DNA from: Bacillota bacterium
GTDB lineage: Bacteria > Bacillota > Clostridia > Oscillospirales > Ruminococcaceae
DNA length: 19,762 nt
Direction of reading: 5' to 3'
Assembly (NCBI GenBank): GCA_023457355.1
Contig: JAEWLW010000048.1
Coordinates: 1-19,762, forward strand
Shown: positions 4,345-12,966 of the stretch, piece by piece
Layout of the letters: each line of letters opens with the position of its first letter
Position numbering within the stretch: position 1 is the first letter of the stretch
Program-made: the position numbers and the translations under genes
The notes under the pieces: model-generated
Told to the model about the DNA's origin: nothing
Databases searched by the model: none
The model's input: only the letters and a program-made list of their open reading frames with translations

Positions 4345-7300
4345 TTACAGCCCATCGGCGGCATCAAGGGTTTCGCGGATGGTTCTGATCGAATCGCTTT
4401 CATTCGCCATGCGCACCGAAATATAGGGCTTATCACCGGCGTTGACCAGTACGCGGCCTTGGAGCTTTCCAGCGACCGTGGCGGCCATAACGGGGTTGAT
4501 GTGCTCAAAATAAAACAGCATCTGTCCATTGCGCTGTGATATTTCGCGAATGCCGAGCGCGGCGGCGCGGTTGCGCACCAATGCGACATCGACGAGGCCG
4601 GCTACTGTTTTAGGCGGGTCGCCAAAGCGGTCGATCAATTCATCAAGCACCTCGGCGGATTCGGCCTCGTTGGTGATGGCGGCAATTTTCTTATAGACAT
4701 CCAGCCGCAGCGAGAGGCTGTCGATGTAGTCCTCCGGAATGTGTGCGGCAACGGGAATATCCACCTGGCATTCGGCGTTTTTTTGCACCGGCTCGCCCTT
4801 TGATTCAGCGACCGCCTCCGAGAGCAGGCGCAGGTACATTTCATAACCCACCGCCTCCATGTGCCCGTGTTGCTGTGCGCCCAGCACGCTGCCCGCGCCG
4901 CGGATTTCCATATCGCGCATGGCGATGCGAAAGCCCGAGCCGAACGCCGTGAATTCCTTAATGGCGTTCAGGCGCTTGGCGGCGATTTCGGTCAGCGCCT
5001 TCATCGGGCGGAAGGTGAGGTAGGCAAACGCCCTGCGGGTGGAGCGCCCGACACGCCCGCGCAACTGATAAAGCTGCGACAGCCCCATGCGGTCGGCATC
5101 CTCGATAATCAGCGTATTGCAGTTGGGCACATCGACGCCGGTTTCGATGATGGTGGTGCAGACCAGAATATCGGTTTCGCGGTCGACGAGCGACTGCCAG
5201 ATTTTTGAAAGCTGTTCCTCGGTCATTTTGCCATGTGCGGTGGCGATGCGCGCCTCGGGCAGCATTTCGCGCAGACGGGCGGCGCAGCCGTCTATCGATT
5301 CGGTGCGGTTATGCAGATAAAAGGCCTGGCCACCGCGCCGCAGCTCACGCTTGAGCGCTTCGCCTATCACCAGCCAGTCGTGTTCCAGCACATAGGTTTG
5401 CACCGGGTGACGGTCCTGCGGCGCCTCTTCGATGATTGACATATCGCGAATGCCGCTCATCGCCATCGAAAGGGTGCGGGGAATCGGAGTGGCCGACAGG
5501 GTCAGCACATCCACCGATTCGCGCAGCTGTTTAAAACGCTCTTTGTGCGCCACACCAAAACGCTGCTCCTCGTCGATGATGCAAAGCCCCAGTTCTTTAT
5601 ATTCCACGTCCTTTTGCAGCAGGCGGTGCGTCCCGATAACCACATCAACCTCGCCTGTTTTAAGCTGGCGGATGACCTCGGCCTGCTGTTTGGGGCTTTT
5701 AAAGCGCGAGAGCAGCTCCACGCGTATCGGGAAGCCTTCCATACGCTTGGTGAAGGTCTGGTAGTGCTGCCATGCCAATATTGTGGTGGGCACCAGAACG
5801 GCACACTGCCTGGAGTCGTTGACGCATTTAAAGGCGGCGCGTATCGCAACCTCGGTTTTGCCAAAGCCCACATCGCCGCACAGCAGACGGTCCATTGGGC
5901 GGGGAGACTGCATATCTTGCTTGATTTCGGCGATGCAGCGCAGCTGGTCGTCGGTCTCCTCATAGGGGAAGCGCAGCTCAAAATCGCGCTGCCAGTCGGT
6001 ATCCTCCGAGAAGGCGAAGCCGGCCGCCACCAGCCGCTTCTTATAAAGCGCCGTCAGCTCCTCGGCCATATCGGCGACAGCCGCGCGCACGCGGGCACGC
6101 GTCTTTTGCCATTCCGGTGAACCCAGGCGCGAGAGCCTGACGATTCCATCCTCCGATTTGCCAATATATTTACTGACCAGATCCAGTTGGGTGACGGGGA
6201 CAAACAGCGTATCGGTGCCGTGGTAGCGAATCTTGATATAATCCTTGACCACGCCCAGCACTTCGCGCTTGACAATGCCCGAGAACACGCCGATGCCGTG
6301 GGTGGCGTGGACGACGTAATCCCCCTCGCTTAAATCGGAAAGCGAGCGGATGGCATCGGCTGCACGCCGCTTTTTAACCCGTTTTGGCGGCGCGGCGGCG
6401 CGCGCATGGCTGATGACGGCAACTTTATCCGCGGGATATTCAAAGCCCGCCGAAATGGTCAGGTCGGTGACGGTGACACCGGGTGCAAAAACGGGGGCCT
6501 CGGCATAGACTGCGTCCATCCCCTCGCCAACAAGGTCGCGCACCAGTGCCTCGCATCCGCGGCGGGTGGGCAGCAGCACCGTCACCGAATAACCGCTGTG
6601 CACATAGGGACGGAGATCCTCCAGCAGGTGTTCCAGCTCTCCGCCCCAGGGTGCCAGTGCCAGCGCATGGACATTGAGCAACCCGCGCAGTCTTAAATCC
6701 GGCACAGAGCGGGCAAAGGTATCCAAAATAATGCTGCGTTTGTCGGTTGCGGCACAGAGCAGGTCGTCAAAATCGCCTGAAAAGCGGTCGCAGCCTGAAA
6801 AACAGATACCCTGTTCCATCAACCCGAGAACGTCCTCGTTGAGCTGCCACAGCGACGCTGCCAGACTTTCGCGGCAGGCGGCGGGGTCGGATACAACTAG
6901 CAGCCCGCCTTCCGGTAGATGGTCAAAGAGCGTGTAGGGCCGCCCGTAGAGCAACGGCAGGAAGCGGTCAAGCGAACCGGGGGCGACGCCCGAACGCACC
7001 GCTTCCAGCAGATTTAAAAGCTCGGTGGCGGCCGGTGCGTTCTTTTTCTGCTGCGAAAGCAGCGTTTGCAGCATGGTTTCCAAGCCCGCATCGGGCGGCA
7101 GCGCTTCACGCGCCGGTGTAACCATAATCTCGTCGGCAAATTCACCGCGGCGCTGGGTATCGGGGGAGAAGAAACAGATGGAGTCAATATCATCGCCCCA
7201 GAACTCCACACGGACAGGCTCCGGCAGCGCGGGGGAGAAAAAATCGACAATGCCGCCGCGCACGGCAAAGGTGCATACGCCTTCAACCTGTTCGCAGCGG

Positions 7301-7782
7301 GTGTAGCCAGCCGAATGCAGCAGCGAAACCAATCCGTCCAGCCCCTCGGAAAAGCTGCCCTTAATCAGCGCGCTGCGCGAATAAAGCGCCTCGGGGCTGA
7401 TGGTGTATTGCAGCGCTGCCTCGGCGGAAGCGATAATGAGCGCCGGGCCGCAGCGCAGTGCCTCCAGGCAGCCCAGACGAGCGAATTCATATTCGCGGCT
7501 GACCGCCTCCGCCGGGTGCAGCATCAGCTCCTTTGCGGGGAAATGAAGCACCATCTCCCCGGGCAACAGCGCGCGGATATCCTCAAAAAGCCGAACGGCA
7601 GAAGGTTCATCGGGGGCAATCAGGAGCACCGGCGCATTAAAATGCTGCTGCAGGCCGCATACAAAATGGGCTTTGTGAATATGCGAGAGGCCAACGCAAC
7701 CAAAGGGGGTGTTCCCGGCGGATACCCCCTTGAGCAGTGTTTGAAATTGTGTGGAGTGTTCTAAAATGCCTAAAAGCTTCAT
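4345..7782 (-). CDS. mfd: Transcription-repair coupling factor Mfd
   Basis: A 1145-residue DNA translocase that removes stalled RNA polymerase from lesions and recruits UvrA; the family is usually about 1150 residues. The N-terminal third is UvrB-like (A-V-S-R-E-Y-E-F-A-R-L, then R-G-G-I-V-D-F-F). An RNA polymerase interaction domain starts near residue 488 (Y-V-V-H-A-T-H-G-I-G). The SF2 translocase has Walker A G-D-V-G-F-G-K-T (636-643), a D-E-E-Q box (737-740) and a Q-L-R-G-R-V-G-R-S motif VI. A C-terminal D7-type regulatory domain follows. The ATG at 7782 overlaps the pth stop by four bases (ATGA), so the two are translationally coupled at the end of glmU-prs-pth-mfd. Confidence 0.98.
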   Translation of the reverse strand: MKLLGILEHSTQFQTLLKGVSAGNTPFGCVGLSHIHKAHFVCGLQQHFNAPVLLIAPDEPSAVRLFEDIRALLPGEMVLHFPAKELMLHPAEAVSREYEFARLGCLEALRCGPALIIASAEAALQYTISPEALYSRSALIKGSFSEGLDGLVSLLHSAGYTRCEQVEGVCTFAVRGGIVDFFSPALPEPVRVEFWGDDIDSICFFSPDTQRRGEFADEIMVTPAREALPPDAGLETMLQTLLSQQKKNAPAATELLNLLEAVRSGVAPGSLDRFLPLLYGRPYTLFDHLPEGGLLVVSDPAACRESLAASLWQLNEDVLGLMEQGICFSGCDRFSGDFDDLLCAATDKRSIILDTFARSVPDLRLRGLLNVHALALAPWGGELEHLLEDLRPYVHSGYSVTVLLPTRRGCEALVRDLVGEGMDAVYAEAPVFAPGVTVTDLTISAGFEYPADKVAVISHARAAAPPKRVKKRRAADAIRSLSDLSEGDYVVHATHGIGVFSGIVKREVLGVVKDYIKIRYHGTDTLFVPVTQLDLVSKYIGKSEDGIVRLSRLGSPEWQKTRARVRAAVADMAEELTALYKKRLVAAGFAFSEDTDWQRDFELRFPYEETDDQLRCIAEIKQDMQSPRPMDRLLCGDVGFGKTEVAIRAAFKCVNDSRQCAVLVPTTILAWQHYQTFTKRMEGFPIRVELLSRFKSPKQQAEVIRQLKTGEVDVVIGTHRLLQKDVEYKELGLCIIDEEQRFGVAHKERFKQLRESVDVLTLSATPIPRTLSMAMSGIRDMSIIEEAPQDRHPVQTYVLEHDWLVIGEALKRELRRGGQAFYLHNRTESIDGCAARLREMLPEARIATAHGKMTEEQLSKIWQSLVDRETDILVCTTIIETGVDVPNCNTLIIEDADRMGLSQLYQLRGRVGRSTRRAFAYLTFRPMKALTEIAAKRLNAIKEFTAFGSGFRIAMRDMEIRGAGSVLGAQQHGHMEAVGYEMYLRLLSEAVAESKGEPVQKNAECQVDIPVAAHIPEDYIDSLSLRLDVYKKIAAITNEAESAEVLDELIDRFGDPPKTVAGLVDVALVRNRAAALGIREISQRNGQMLFYFEHINPVMAATVAGKLQGRVLVNAGDKPYISVRMANESDSIRTIRETLDAADGL

Positions 7783-8420
7783 GTGCCGTTATACCTGTTC
7801 ATCGCGTCGTTCAGTTTGCCTGCAACCAGCAGCCCGACAATATCGTCCGTTTTCAAAATAGCCTGTTCTATCAGCTTTCGCTCCTCCGGGGCGGGGATAC
7901 CCAGCACCCAGTCGGCCATATCATAATCGGGGTGCGGTTTATCGCCCACGCCGATTTTAATGCGCGGAAAGGTATCCTTTCCGGTGAGATAAATGATATT
8001 TTTCAGGCCGTTATGCCCGCCGTGCGAGCCATGCGGCCGAATGCGCAGCCGCCCTGGCGCAAGCGACACGTCGTCGTGCAGGACGATAACCTTTTCAATC
8101 GGCACCTTGTAAAAATTCATGGCTTCCACGACGGCCTGGCCGGAAAGGTTCATAAAAGTGGAGGGCTTTAAGAACAGCACCTTTTTGCCCGAAACCATGC
8201 ATTCGCCGGTCAGGCTCTGAAATCGTAGGCGGTCAATTTTAAAACCGCGTTTTTCCGCGATGATATCGGCGGCGATAAAGCCGACATTGTGGCGGGTATT
8301 TTCATACTGGCGGCCGGGGTTCCCCAGACAGGCCACAATATATTCCGCCGGGCCCACGGGCAGTGCGGGCTTGCCTGCACCAATCTGCTTGAACAGCTCG
8401 AATATGTCTGCCATGGTCAT
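7779..8420 (-). CDS. pth: Peptidyl-tRNA hydrolase
   Basis: Releases peptides from peptidyl-tRNA after premature termination. The 213-residue protein has the Pth core: L-G-N-P-G (32-36), then Y-E-N-T-R-H-N-V-G-F with the catalytic His44, F-M-N-L-S-G, the H-D-D motif with its Asp, and G-S-H-G-G-H-N-G-L-K. A short N-terminal extension of about 25 residues precedes the core. The ATG at 8420 has GAGG seven bases upstream; the ATG at 8414 has AAGGAA and is a possible alternative. It overlaps mfd by four bases and follows prs after 120 bases. Confidence 0.96.
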   Translation of the reverse strand: MTMADIFELFKQIGAGKPALPVGPAEYIVACLGNPGRQYENTRHNVGFIAADIIAEKRGFKIDRLRFQSLTGECMVSGKKVLFLKPSTFMNLSGQAVVEAMNFYKVPIEKVIVLHDDVSLAPGRLRIRPHGSHGGHNGLKNIIYLTGKDTFPRIKIGVGDKPHPDYDMADWVLGIPAPEERKLIEQAILKTDDIVGLLVAGKLNDAMNRYNGT

Positions 8421-8480
8421 TTCCTTTCCTCAAGAGCATAGCATAAAAAAACAAGAAATTTTGTAGAAGCAAAGACAACG

Positions 8481-8509
8481 CAGCGGGACTTGGATTACAA
8501 GCCCCGCTG
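8481..8509 (-). terminator. Hairpin between prs and pth (partial terminator or processing structure)
   Basis: CAGCGGG pairs with CCCGCTG and an inner CTTG pairs with CAAG, about twelve pairs counting a G-U wobble. The minus-sense continuation CGTTGTCTTTGCTTCT is only moderately T-rich, so full termination is unlikely. It may reduce read-through into pth-mfd or stabilise the upstream mRNA end. Confidence 0.4.
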
Positions 8510-8540
8510 AAGTTTCGTTATAAGAACCTGCCCGCTTTAT

Positions 8541-9503
8541 TTAACCGAGCAGCGGAGAAACCGAACGGTCGGAATAGATGCGGTTGATCGCTTCTGCAAA
8601 TACGGGCGCTACAGTCAGCTCCTTGAGCTTGCCCGAGGCGGTGTTGTGCATCATGGGGATGGTATCGAGGAACACCATTTCCTTCAAAACGCTCTCCTCA
8701 ATGCGGTCGAGCGCCGGGCCGGAAAGCACACCGTGCGTCGCGCCGGCGTAAACCTCGGTCGCGCCGCCTTTGGTCACCAGCGCGTTGGCCGCGTTGCAAA
8801 GCGTACCGGCGGTATCCACCATATCGTCGATGATGATGCAGGTTTTGCTCCTGACGTCGCCGATGATGTTCATAACCTCTGAAACGTTTGCGGTGGGGCG
8901 GCGCTTGTCGATGATGGCGATGCTTGCATCGATGCGCTCGGCGAACTTTCTTGCCCTTGTGACCGAACCCAGATCGGGGGAGACGACAACGAGCTGGTCA
9001 CGGGGAAGATCCTTAAACTTGTCGCTGTAATATTTGCCAAGAAGCGGAACCCCGAGCAGGTGGTCTACCGGTATATTAAAGAAGCCCTGAATCTGAGCCG
9101 CGTGAAGATCCATGGTCAGGATTCTGTCGGCACCGGCGGTGGTCAGAAGATCGGCCACCAGCTTTGCGGAGATCGGGTCCCTCGCCTTGGCTTTGCGGTC
9201 CTGGCGGGCATAACCGAAATACGGCATAACAGCGGTGATACGGCCGGCCGAAGCGCGCTTAAAGCCGTCGATGGCAATCAGCAGCTCCATCAAATTGTTG
9301 TTGACCGGCTGACATGTGGACTGCACCACAAAAACGTCCGAGCCGCGAACCGATTCGTTGATTGAAAGGGCAATTTCCCCATCTGAAAAGGTTTTCACCT
9401 GCATGTCCCCAAGCGGCAGGCCAAGCGCGCGGGCAATCTGCTCGGCAAACGGCTTGTTTGCATTGCAACTGAAAATTTTGATATCCTTGCCATGAATGTT
9501 CAT
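8541..9503 (-). CDS. prs: Ribose-phosphate pyrophosphokinase (PRPP synthetase)
   Basis: Makes PRPP from ribose 5-phosphate and ATP for nucleotide, histidine and NAD synthesis. At 320 residues it is the standard class I length. Visible motifs are F-S-D-G-E-I (39-44), the R-Q-D-R-K region (100-104) of the ATP site and flexible loop, M-D-L-H-A-A-Q with His134, and the PRPP-binding loop I-I-D-D-M-V-D-T-A-G-T (224-234). The ATG at 9503 has GAGGGAGAG upstream. It lies 116 bases after glmU in the same direction, and no clear promoter is visible between them. The window also encodes rpiB (makes its substrate) and upp (uses its product). Confidence 0.98.
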   Translation of the reverse strand: MNIHGKDIKIFSCNANKPFAEQIARALGLPLGDMQVKTFSDGEIALSINESVRGSDVFVVQSTCQPVNNNLMELLIAIDGFKRASAGRITAVMPYFGYARQDRKAKARDPISAKLVADLLTTAGADRILTMDLHAAQIQGFFNIPVDHLLGVPLLGKYYSDKFKDLPRDQLVVVSPDLGSVTRARKFAERIDASIAIIDKRRPTANVSEVMNIIGDVRSKTCIIIDDMVDTAGTLCNAANALVTKGGATEVYAGATHGVLSGPALDRIEESVLKEMVFLDTIPMMHNTASGKLKELTVAPVFAEAINRIYSDRSVSPLLG

Positions 9504-9619
9504 GATAAACTCTCCCTCATGTTCCCCATGAATTTAAATTTATATGGAAACGGCCGTATGCCGAGTTTCCCAAATAGAAATCAGCGCAGCATCCTGATGG
9601 CGCCGGCACGGGTGACCGG

Positions 9620-10999
9620 CTATTTTTTGCGGTAATAAACCGCACGGCCGGGGTAGATGGTCTGCTTTACCCGCCCTACGGCAAGCGCATCGGGTGGTAT
9701 GTCGGCCGTAACGGTGGTGGCAGCCCCGATGTAAGCGCCCTTTTGTACCCGAACCGGTGCGACCAGATTGGTGTTGCAGCCGATAAAGGCGTCGTCCTCT
9801 ACGACGGTGCGGAACTTTTCACGTCCGTTATAATTGACAGTGACAACGCCGCAGCCCACGTTGATGTGCGCGCCGAAATCGCTGTCGCCTATGTAGGTTA
9901 AATGCGCAAAAGAGGTTTTTTCGCCCACCGTGGAGTTCTTAACCTCCACAAAGTTGCCAATTTTGACGCTGTCGGCAATCTCGCAGTTGGGGCGTAGCTG
10001 CGCAAACGGGCCGATGCGAACCGCGTTACCGACGCGGCTTTTTTCCAAGCGTGAGCTGTCGACGGTGCAGCCCGCGCCAATTTCGCAGTCGATGATGCGG
10101 GTGTTCGGGCCGATGATACAACCCTCGCCAATGGCAGTATGCCCACAAAGCACGGTGCCGGGCAGAATGGTCGTGTCACGCCCAATCTGAACGTCGGGCC
10201 CGATGATAACGCCATCCGTAATGGGAATATCCACGCCATTATCATAGTGGCGGTCCAGCACGGCGTGGCGCGCGATGTTATTTAATTCTGCCAAAGCCCT
10301 GCGGTCGTTTGCGCCCAGCGCAATGTCGGGGTTTGGACAAACAAATGCCCCTGCATGGTGTCCCGATGATGTGGCGAGTCCGACCAGATCGGTCAGGTAA
10401 TACTCGCCCTGTGCATTTTGAGACCCCAGCAGCGGCAGGGAAGATATCAGATAAGAGATGGAAAACCAGTAGGCGCCGGAATTAATTTCGCTGATCGAAA
10501 GCTCCTGTTCGGTGGCGTCGGCCGCTTCGGTGATGCGTGTAAATCGGCCCTGTTCGCGCACAATGCGCCCGTACCGCCCCGGCTCTTTGAGAACGGCGGT
10601 CAGCACCGTGACGTCGTTTTGCTGCGCCTGGTGAAAGGACAGCGCGGCCTTGAGCGTATCCGCGTCAACAAATGGTGCGTCGCCGCATAAAACCGCAACG
10701 TGGGAAATTCCTCTGGCGGCAGCGCTTTTGAGAAAATCGATTGCACAAAGCACGGCGTGGCCGGTGCCGCACCGCTTGGCTTGAGTAGCAGAACAAACCC
10801 CTGCGGGCAACAGCTCAGTGACACCGCGGGGGGAATCGGATATGACGACGCAGGTGTCACCGGCTTGAATACCGGCGTCTTTACAGGCATCCAACACCCA
10901 CGACAGCATGGGCTTAAACAACACCTCGCAGCAAACCTTTTGCTTTAAAGATTTCATGCGCTTGCCGTCTCCGGCGGCTAGAATTACGGCAGAAGTCAT
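9620..10999 (-). CDS. glmU: Bifunctional GlmU: glucosamine-1-phosphate acetyltransferase / GlcNAc-1-phosphate uridylyltransferase
   Basis: Carries out the last two steps to UDP-GlcNAc, the precursor of peptidoglycan. The N-terminal nucleotidyltransferase shows L-A-A-G-D-G-K-R-M-K-S (7-17; Lys replaces the usual Thr) and C-G-D-A-P-F (105-110). The C-terminal half is a left-handed beta helix of hexapeptide repeats (I-I-G-P, I-G-R-D, I-G-E-G, V-G-N-A) with the acetyltransferase segment A-H-L-T-Y-I-G-D. The ATG at 10999 is chosen because GGAGG lies six bases upstream and it gives the conserved M-T-S-A-V-I-L start; a frame nine codons longer has no such site. A promoter lies at 11031-11059. It is probably the first gene of glmU-prs-pth-mfd. 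Confidence 0.97.
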   Translation of the reverse strand: MTSAVILAAGDGKRMKSLKQKVCCEVLFKPMLSWVLDACKDAGIQAGDTCVVISDSPRGVTELLPAGVCSATQAKRCGTGHAVLCAIDFLKSAAARGISHVAVLCGDAPFVDADTLKAALSFHQAQQNDVTVLTAVLKEPGRYGRIVREQGRFTRITEAADATEQELSISEINSGAYWFSISYLISSLPLLGSQNAQGEYYLTDLVGLATSSGHHAGAFVCPNPDIALGANDRRALAELNNIARHAVLDRHYDNGVDIPITDGVIIGPDVQIGRDTTILPGTVLCGHTAIGEGCIIGPNTRIIDCEIGAGCTVDSSRLEKSRVGNAVRIGPFAQLRPNCEIADSVKIGNFVEVKNSTVGEKTSFAHLTYIGDSDFGAHINVGCGVVTVNYNGREKFRTVVEDDAFIGCNTNLVAPVRVQKGAYIGAATTVTADIPPDALAVGRVKQTIYPGRAVYYRKK

Positions 11000-11030
11000 C
11001 TTTGTCCTCCAAACGCAATAATACAATTAT

Positions 11031-11059
11031 ATTATGGCAAATAGTTCTGAAGTTTGCAA
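11031..11059 (-). promoter_or_regulatory. Promoter of glmU operon
   Basis: On the minus strand TTGCAA (11054-11059) and CATAAT (complement of 11031-11036) are 17 bases apart, giving a start near 11024. A direct repeat TTTAACGA, two copies with 11-base spacing on the minus strand (11086-11093 and 11097-11104), lies about one to two helical turns upstream of the -35. Confidence 0.65.
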
Positions 11060-11114
11060 CCCGTTTTTGTGTTTCTCGCCTAATATCGTTAAATTTTCGT
11101 TAAAAAGAGACAAA

Positions 11115-12245
11115 TTATCGATCGTCAAACAGCCCAACATGTGAATGCCGATGTACACCAAGCACCATACCGATGCTCATCCAGGTGAGAACGACCGAAG
11201 TACCGCCCGCTGAAAACAGCGGAAGCGTGATGCCGGCGACGGGCAGCAGCGACAGGCACATGCCAATCACCCAGATTGACTGAAAAGCAATCATGCCCAA
11301 AACGCCCACACAGATAAAACGCCCAAGCGGGTCTTTGGCTTGCCGCGCATTTATCAGCAGCAGAAGGCAAAGCACTGCCAGCAGCAAAATGACGGCACTG
11401 CACCCCACAAAGCCTCCGGCTTCACCGATAAAGGAAAAAATAAAGTCGTTGTGCATTTCAGGGACATACTGATGGTTGCCGGACAAGACGCCCTTGCCCC
11501 AGATCTGGCCGGAACCGATGGCCGTCATGCCCAGGCTCTGCTGCCAGCCGGTTCCGGTGGGGTCGGCAGCAGGGTTAAACACCGTCATGATGCGTCCCCG
11601 CTTATCGTTATCCAGAATGAAAAACCACGCGAACGGCGATGCAATAGCAAGGCACAGAACGGAGGCGGCAATATACTTCAGCTGCAGCCCGGCTGAAAAA
11701 AGCATAAATGCAAAGATAAACACAAAAACCATCGCCGTGCCATGGTCGCCCTGACCAACCACCATCAGGGTTGGAATGGTGCCATGCGCACAAAGCGCTA
11801 AAAGCGTTTTGGGGTTGTTGACCGAGTCTTTAAATTTTTCCAGGTGCAGTGCAAACGAAAAAATAAAGGCGAGCTTTAAAATCTCAGAAGGCTGAATGGT
11901 GATGCCGGTAAAGGGAATTTCAAGCCATGCTTTGTCGTCGATATAGCTATAACGCTGTTTACCTACGATGTAGGTCAGTGCAACCATGCCCAGAGACGCC
12001 GGCATATAAACTTTCCACAGGTTTGCCAACGAACGGTAGTCAAACACCGATAACAGGCATGCGCCCGAAAAACCGATTAACGTCGCCAAAAGCTGTGTGG
12101 CCAGTACCCTCAGCTTAATATAACCCGACAGATAAATGCCCCACAACATATAGGCCGACACTGCAGAGCAGACAAGGCAAAGCAGCAGCAAAAACCGGTC
12201 GGTTCTCTTATAAAATTGTACGCAGCTGCGCCAGAATGAATTCAT
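11115..12245 (-). CDS. rodA: SEDS-family peptidoglycan polymerase, RodA/FtsW/SpoVE type
   Basis: A multi-pass membrane glycosyltransferase that polymerises lipid II with a partner class B PBP. The 376-residue form starting at ATG 12245 is chosen because GGAGG lies four bases upstream. A longer frame to 12359 would start inside the promoter. About ten hydrophobic spans are visible. SEDS hallmarks are I-Q-P-S-E-I-L-K-L (117-125), G-Q-G-D-H-G-T (174-180), F-N-P-A-A-D-P-T-G-T-G with the conserved Asp228, H-N-D-F-I-F-S-F-I-G-E, and P-L-F-S-A-G-G-T near the C-terminus. The pattern fits RodA best, but FtsW or SpoVE assignment cannot be excluded. It has its own promoter and precedes glmU, which makes its substrate pathway. 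Confidence 0.9.
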   Translation of the reverse strand: MNSFWRSCVQFYKRTDRFLLLLCLVCSAVSAYMLWGIYLSGYIKLRVLATQLLATLIGFSGACLLSVFDYRSLANLWKVYMPASLGMVALTYIVGKQRYSYIDDKAWLEIPFTGITIQPSEILKLAFIFSFALHLEKFKDSVNNPKTLLALCAHGTIPTLMVVGQGDHGTAMVFVFIFAFMLFSAGLQLKYIAASVLCLAIASPFAWFFILDNDKRGRIMTVFNPAADPTGTGWQQSLGMTAIGSGQIWGKGVLSGNHQYVPEMHNDFIFSFIGEAGGFVGCSAVILLLAVLCLLLLINARQAKDPLGRFICVGVLGMIAFQSIWVIGMCLSLLPVAGITLPLFSAGGTSVVLTWMSIGMVLGVHRHSHVGLFDDR

Positions 12246-12330
12246 ATTTCCTCCGTGCCTAAGGGCAGTTTTATAAAAAGGTGATGATCTGTTGCTTATG
12301 TGGAAATACGCCCACGGTATATTTGATTTT

Positions 12331-12359
12331 ATTATAGAGGAATCATTTTGCAAACACAA
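12331..12359 (-). promoter_or_regulatory. Promoter of rodA
   Basis: TTGTGT (complement of 12354-12359) and a perfect TATAAT (complement of 12331-12336) are 17 bases apart on the minus strand. The start near 12324 gives a leader of about 80 bases. It diverges from the tsaE promoter, whose -10 lies about 60 bases away. Confidence 0.7.
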
Positions 12360-12412
12360 CCCGCAGAAAGATGGAAAAATTGCTGAAAGGATGGAAAAAT
12401 GGCGGCTAACTG

Positions 12413-12421
12413 TGCTATAAT
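12413..12421 (+). promoter_or_regulatory. Extended -10 promoter of the tsaE operon
   Basis: TG-C-TATAAT is a perfect extended -10 element. No good -35 box lies 17 bases upstream, which is tolerated for extended -10 promoters. Two near-identical copies of AAAG(G)ATGGAAAAAT (12367-12380 and 12386-12400) lie just upstream. Confidence 0.6.
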
Positions 12422-12454
12422 AACCGCAACATCGGTTTTATAACCGGGCAATGA

Positions 12455-12480
12455 CCGGCGGCGCGCCGCTTGGCTTTTTT
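12455..12480 (+). terminator. Terminator-like hairpin in the tsaE leader (possible attenuator)
   Basis: CCGGCGG pairs with CCGC-(T bulge)-TGG around a CGCG loop and is followed by C and six T (12475-12480). It lies about 30 bases after the expected start and 70 before tsaE. An upstream CCGG (about 12444-12447) could pair with the CCGG at 12455-12458 and disrupt it, the usual logic of attenuation. No known riboswitch or leader-peptide class is recognised. Confidence 0.5.
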
Positions 12481-12549
12481 AAAAATAAACTCAAACCTGT
12501 TTTGACGAAAGGCTGCGCAAGAATGTTTTGGCGCAGGATTAAAGAATTA

Positions 12550-12966
12550 ATGCAAGAGATTATTTCACACAGTCCGCAGGAGACCGAGGCGGCGGGCGAA
12601 AAGCTGGCAGCGCTGCTTTGCGACGGCGAAATCGTCGCTTATACCGGCGGGCTTGGCATGGGCAAAACCGTGTTTACCCGCGGACTGGCGAAGGGGTTGG
12701 GCATCACGGCGGATGTTTCGAGCCCAACATTTTCGATTATAAACGAGTACCGCGGTGCGCGCCACAGGCTTTGCCATGTGGATGCTTACCGCCTGAACAG
12801 TGCGGAGGACCTGTTGGACACCGGGTTTTACGATTATATTGATGCGGGTTGGATTGCGGCGGTGGAATGGAGCGAACGGGTGCTGCCCGATGCCGCTGTC
12901 ACCGTCGCTTTTACCCGCGTTGACGATAATACACGCATCATCAGAATGGAGGGCAAGGGCTTGTGA
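12550..12966 (+). CDS. tsaE: tRNA threonylcarbamoyladenosine biosynthesis ATPase TsaE
   Basis: The ATPase partner of TsaB-TsaD in making t6A37 on ANN-decoding tRNAs. Starting at ATG 12550 (M-Q-E-I-I-S-H-S-P) it has 138 residues, close to the family norm. Walker A is G-G-L-G-M-G-K-T (33-40). S-S-P-T-F-S-I-I-N-E-Y follows at about 57-67, then H-V-D-A-Y-R-L and E-W-S-E-R. The frame is open back to 12451, but that extension runs through the leader hairpin. An ATG at 12523 has AAAGG ten bases upstream and is an alternative start; the chosen start has only a distant AGGA. The stop overlaps the tsaB GTG by four bases. Confidence 0.93.
   Translation: MQEIISHSPQETEAAGEKLAALLCDGEIVAYTGGLGMGKTVFTRGLAKGLGITADVSSPTFSIINEYRGARHRLCHVDAYRLNSAEDLLDTGFYDYIDAGWIAAVEWSERVLPDAAVTVAFTRVDDNTRIIRMEGKGL

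Noticed and set aside
7066..7764. 232-codon plus-strand frame
   Set aside because: It is antisense to mfd, whose identity is certain; it is a GC-rich codon-bias shadow, as are the other long frames opposite gltS, prs, upp, pgk and gpmI.
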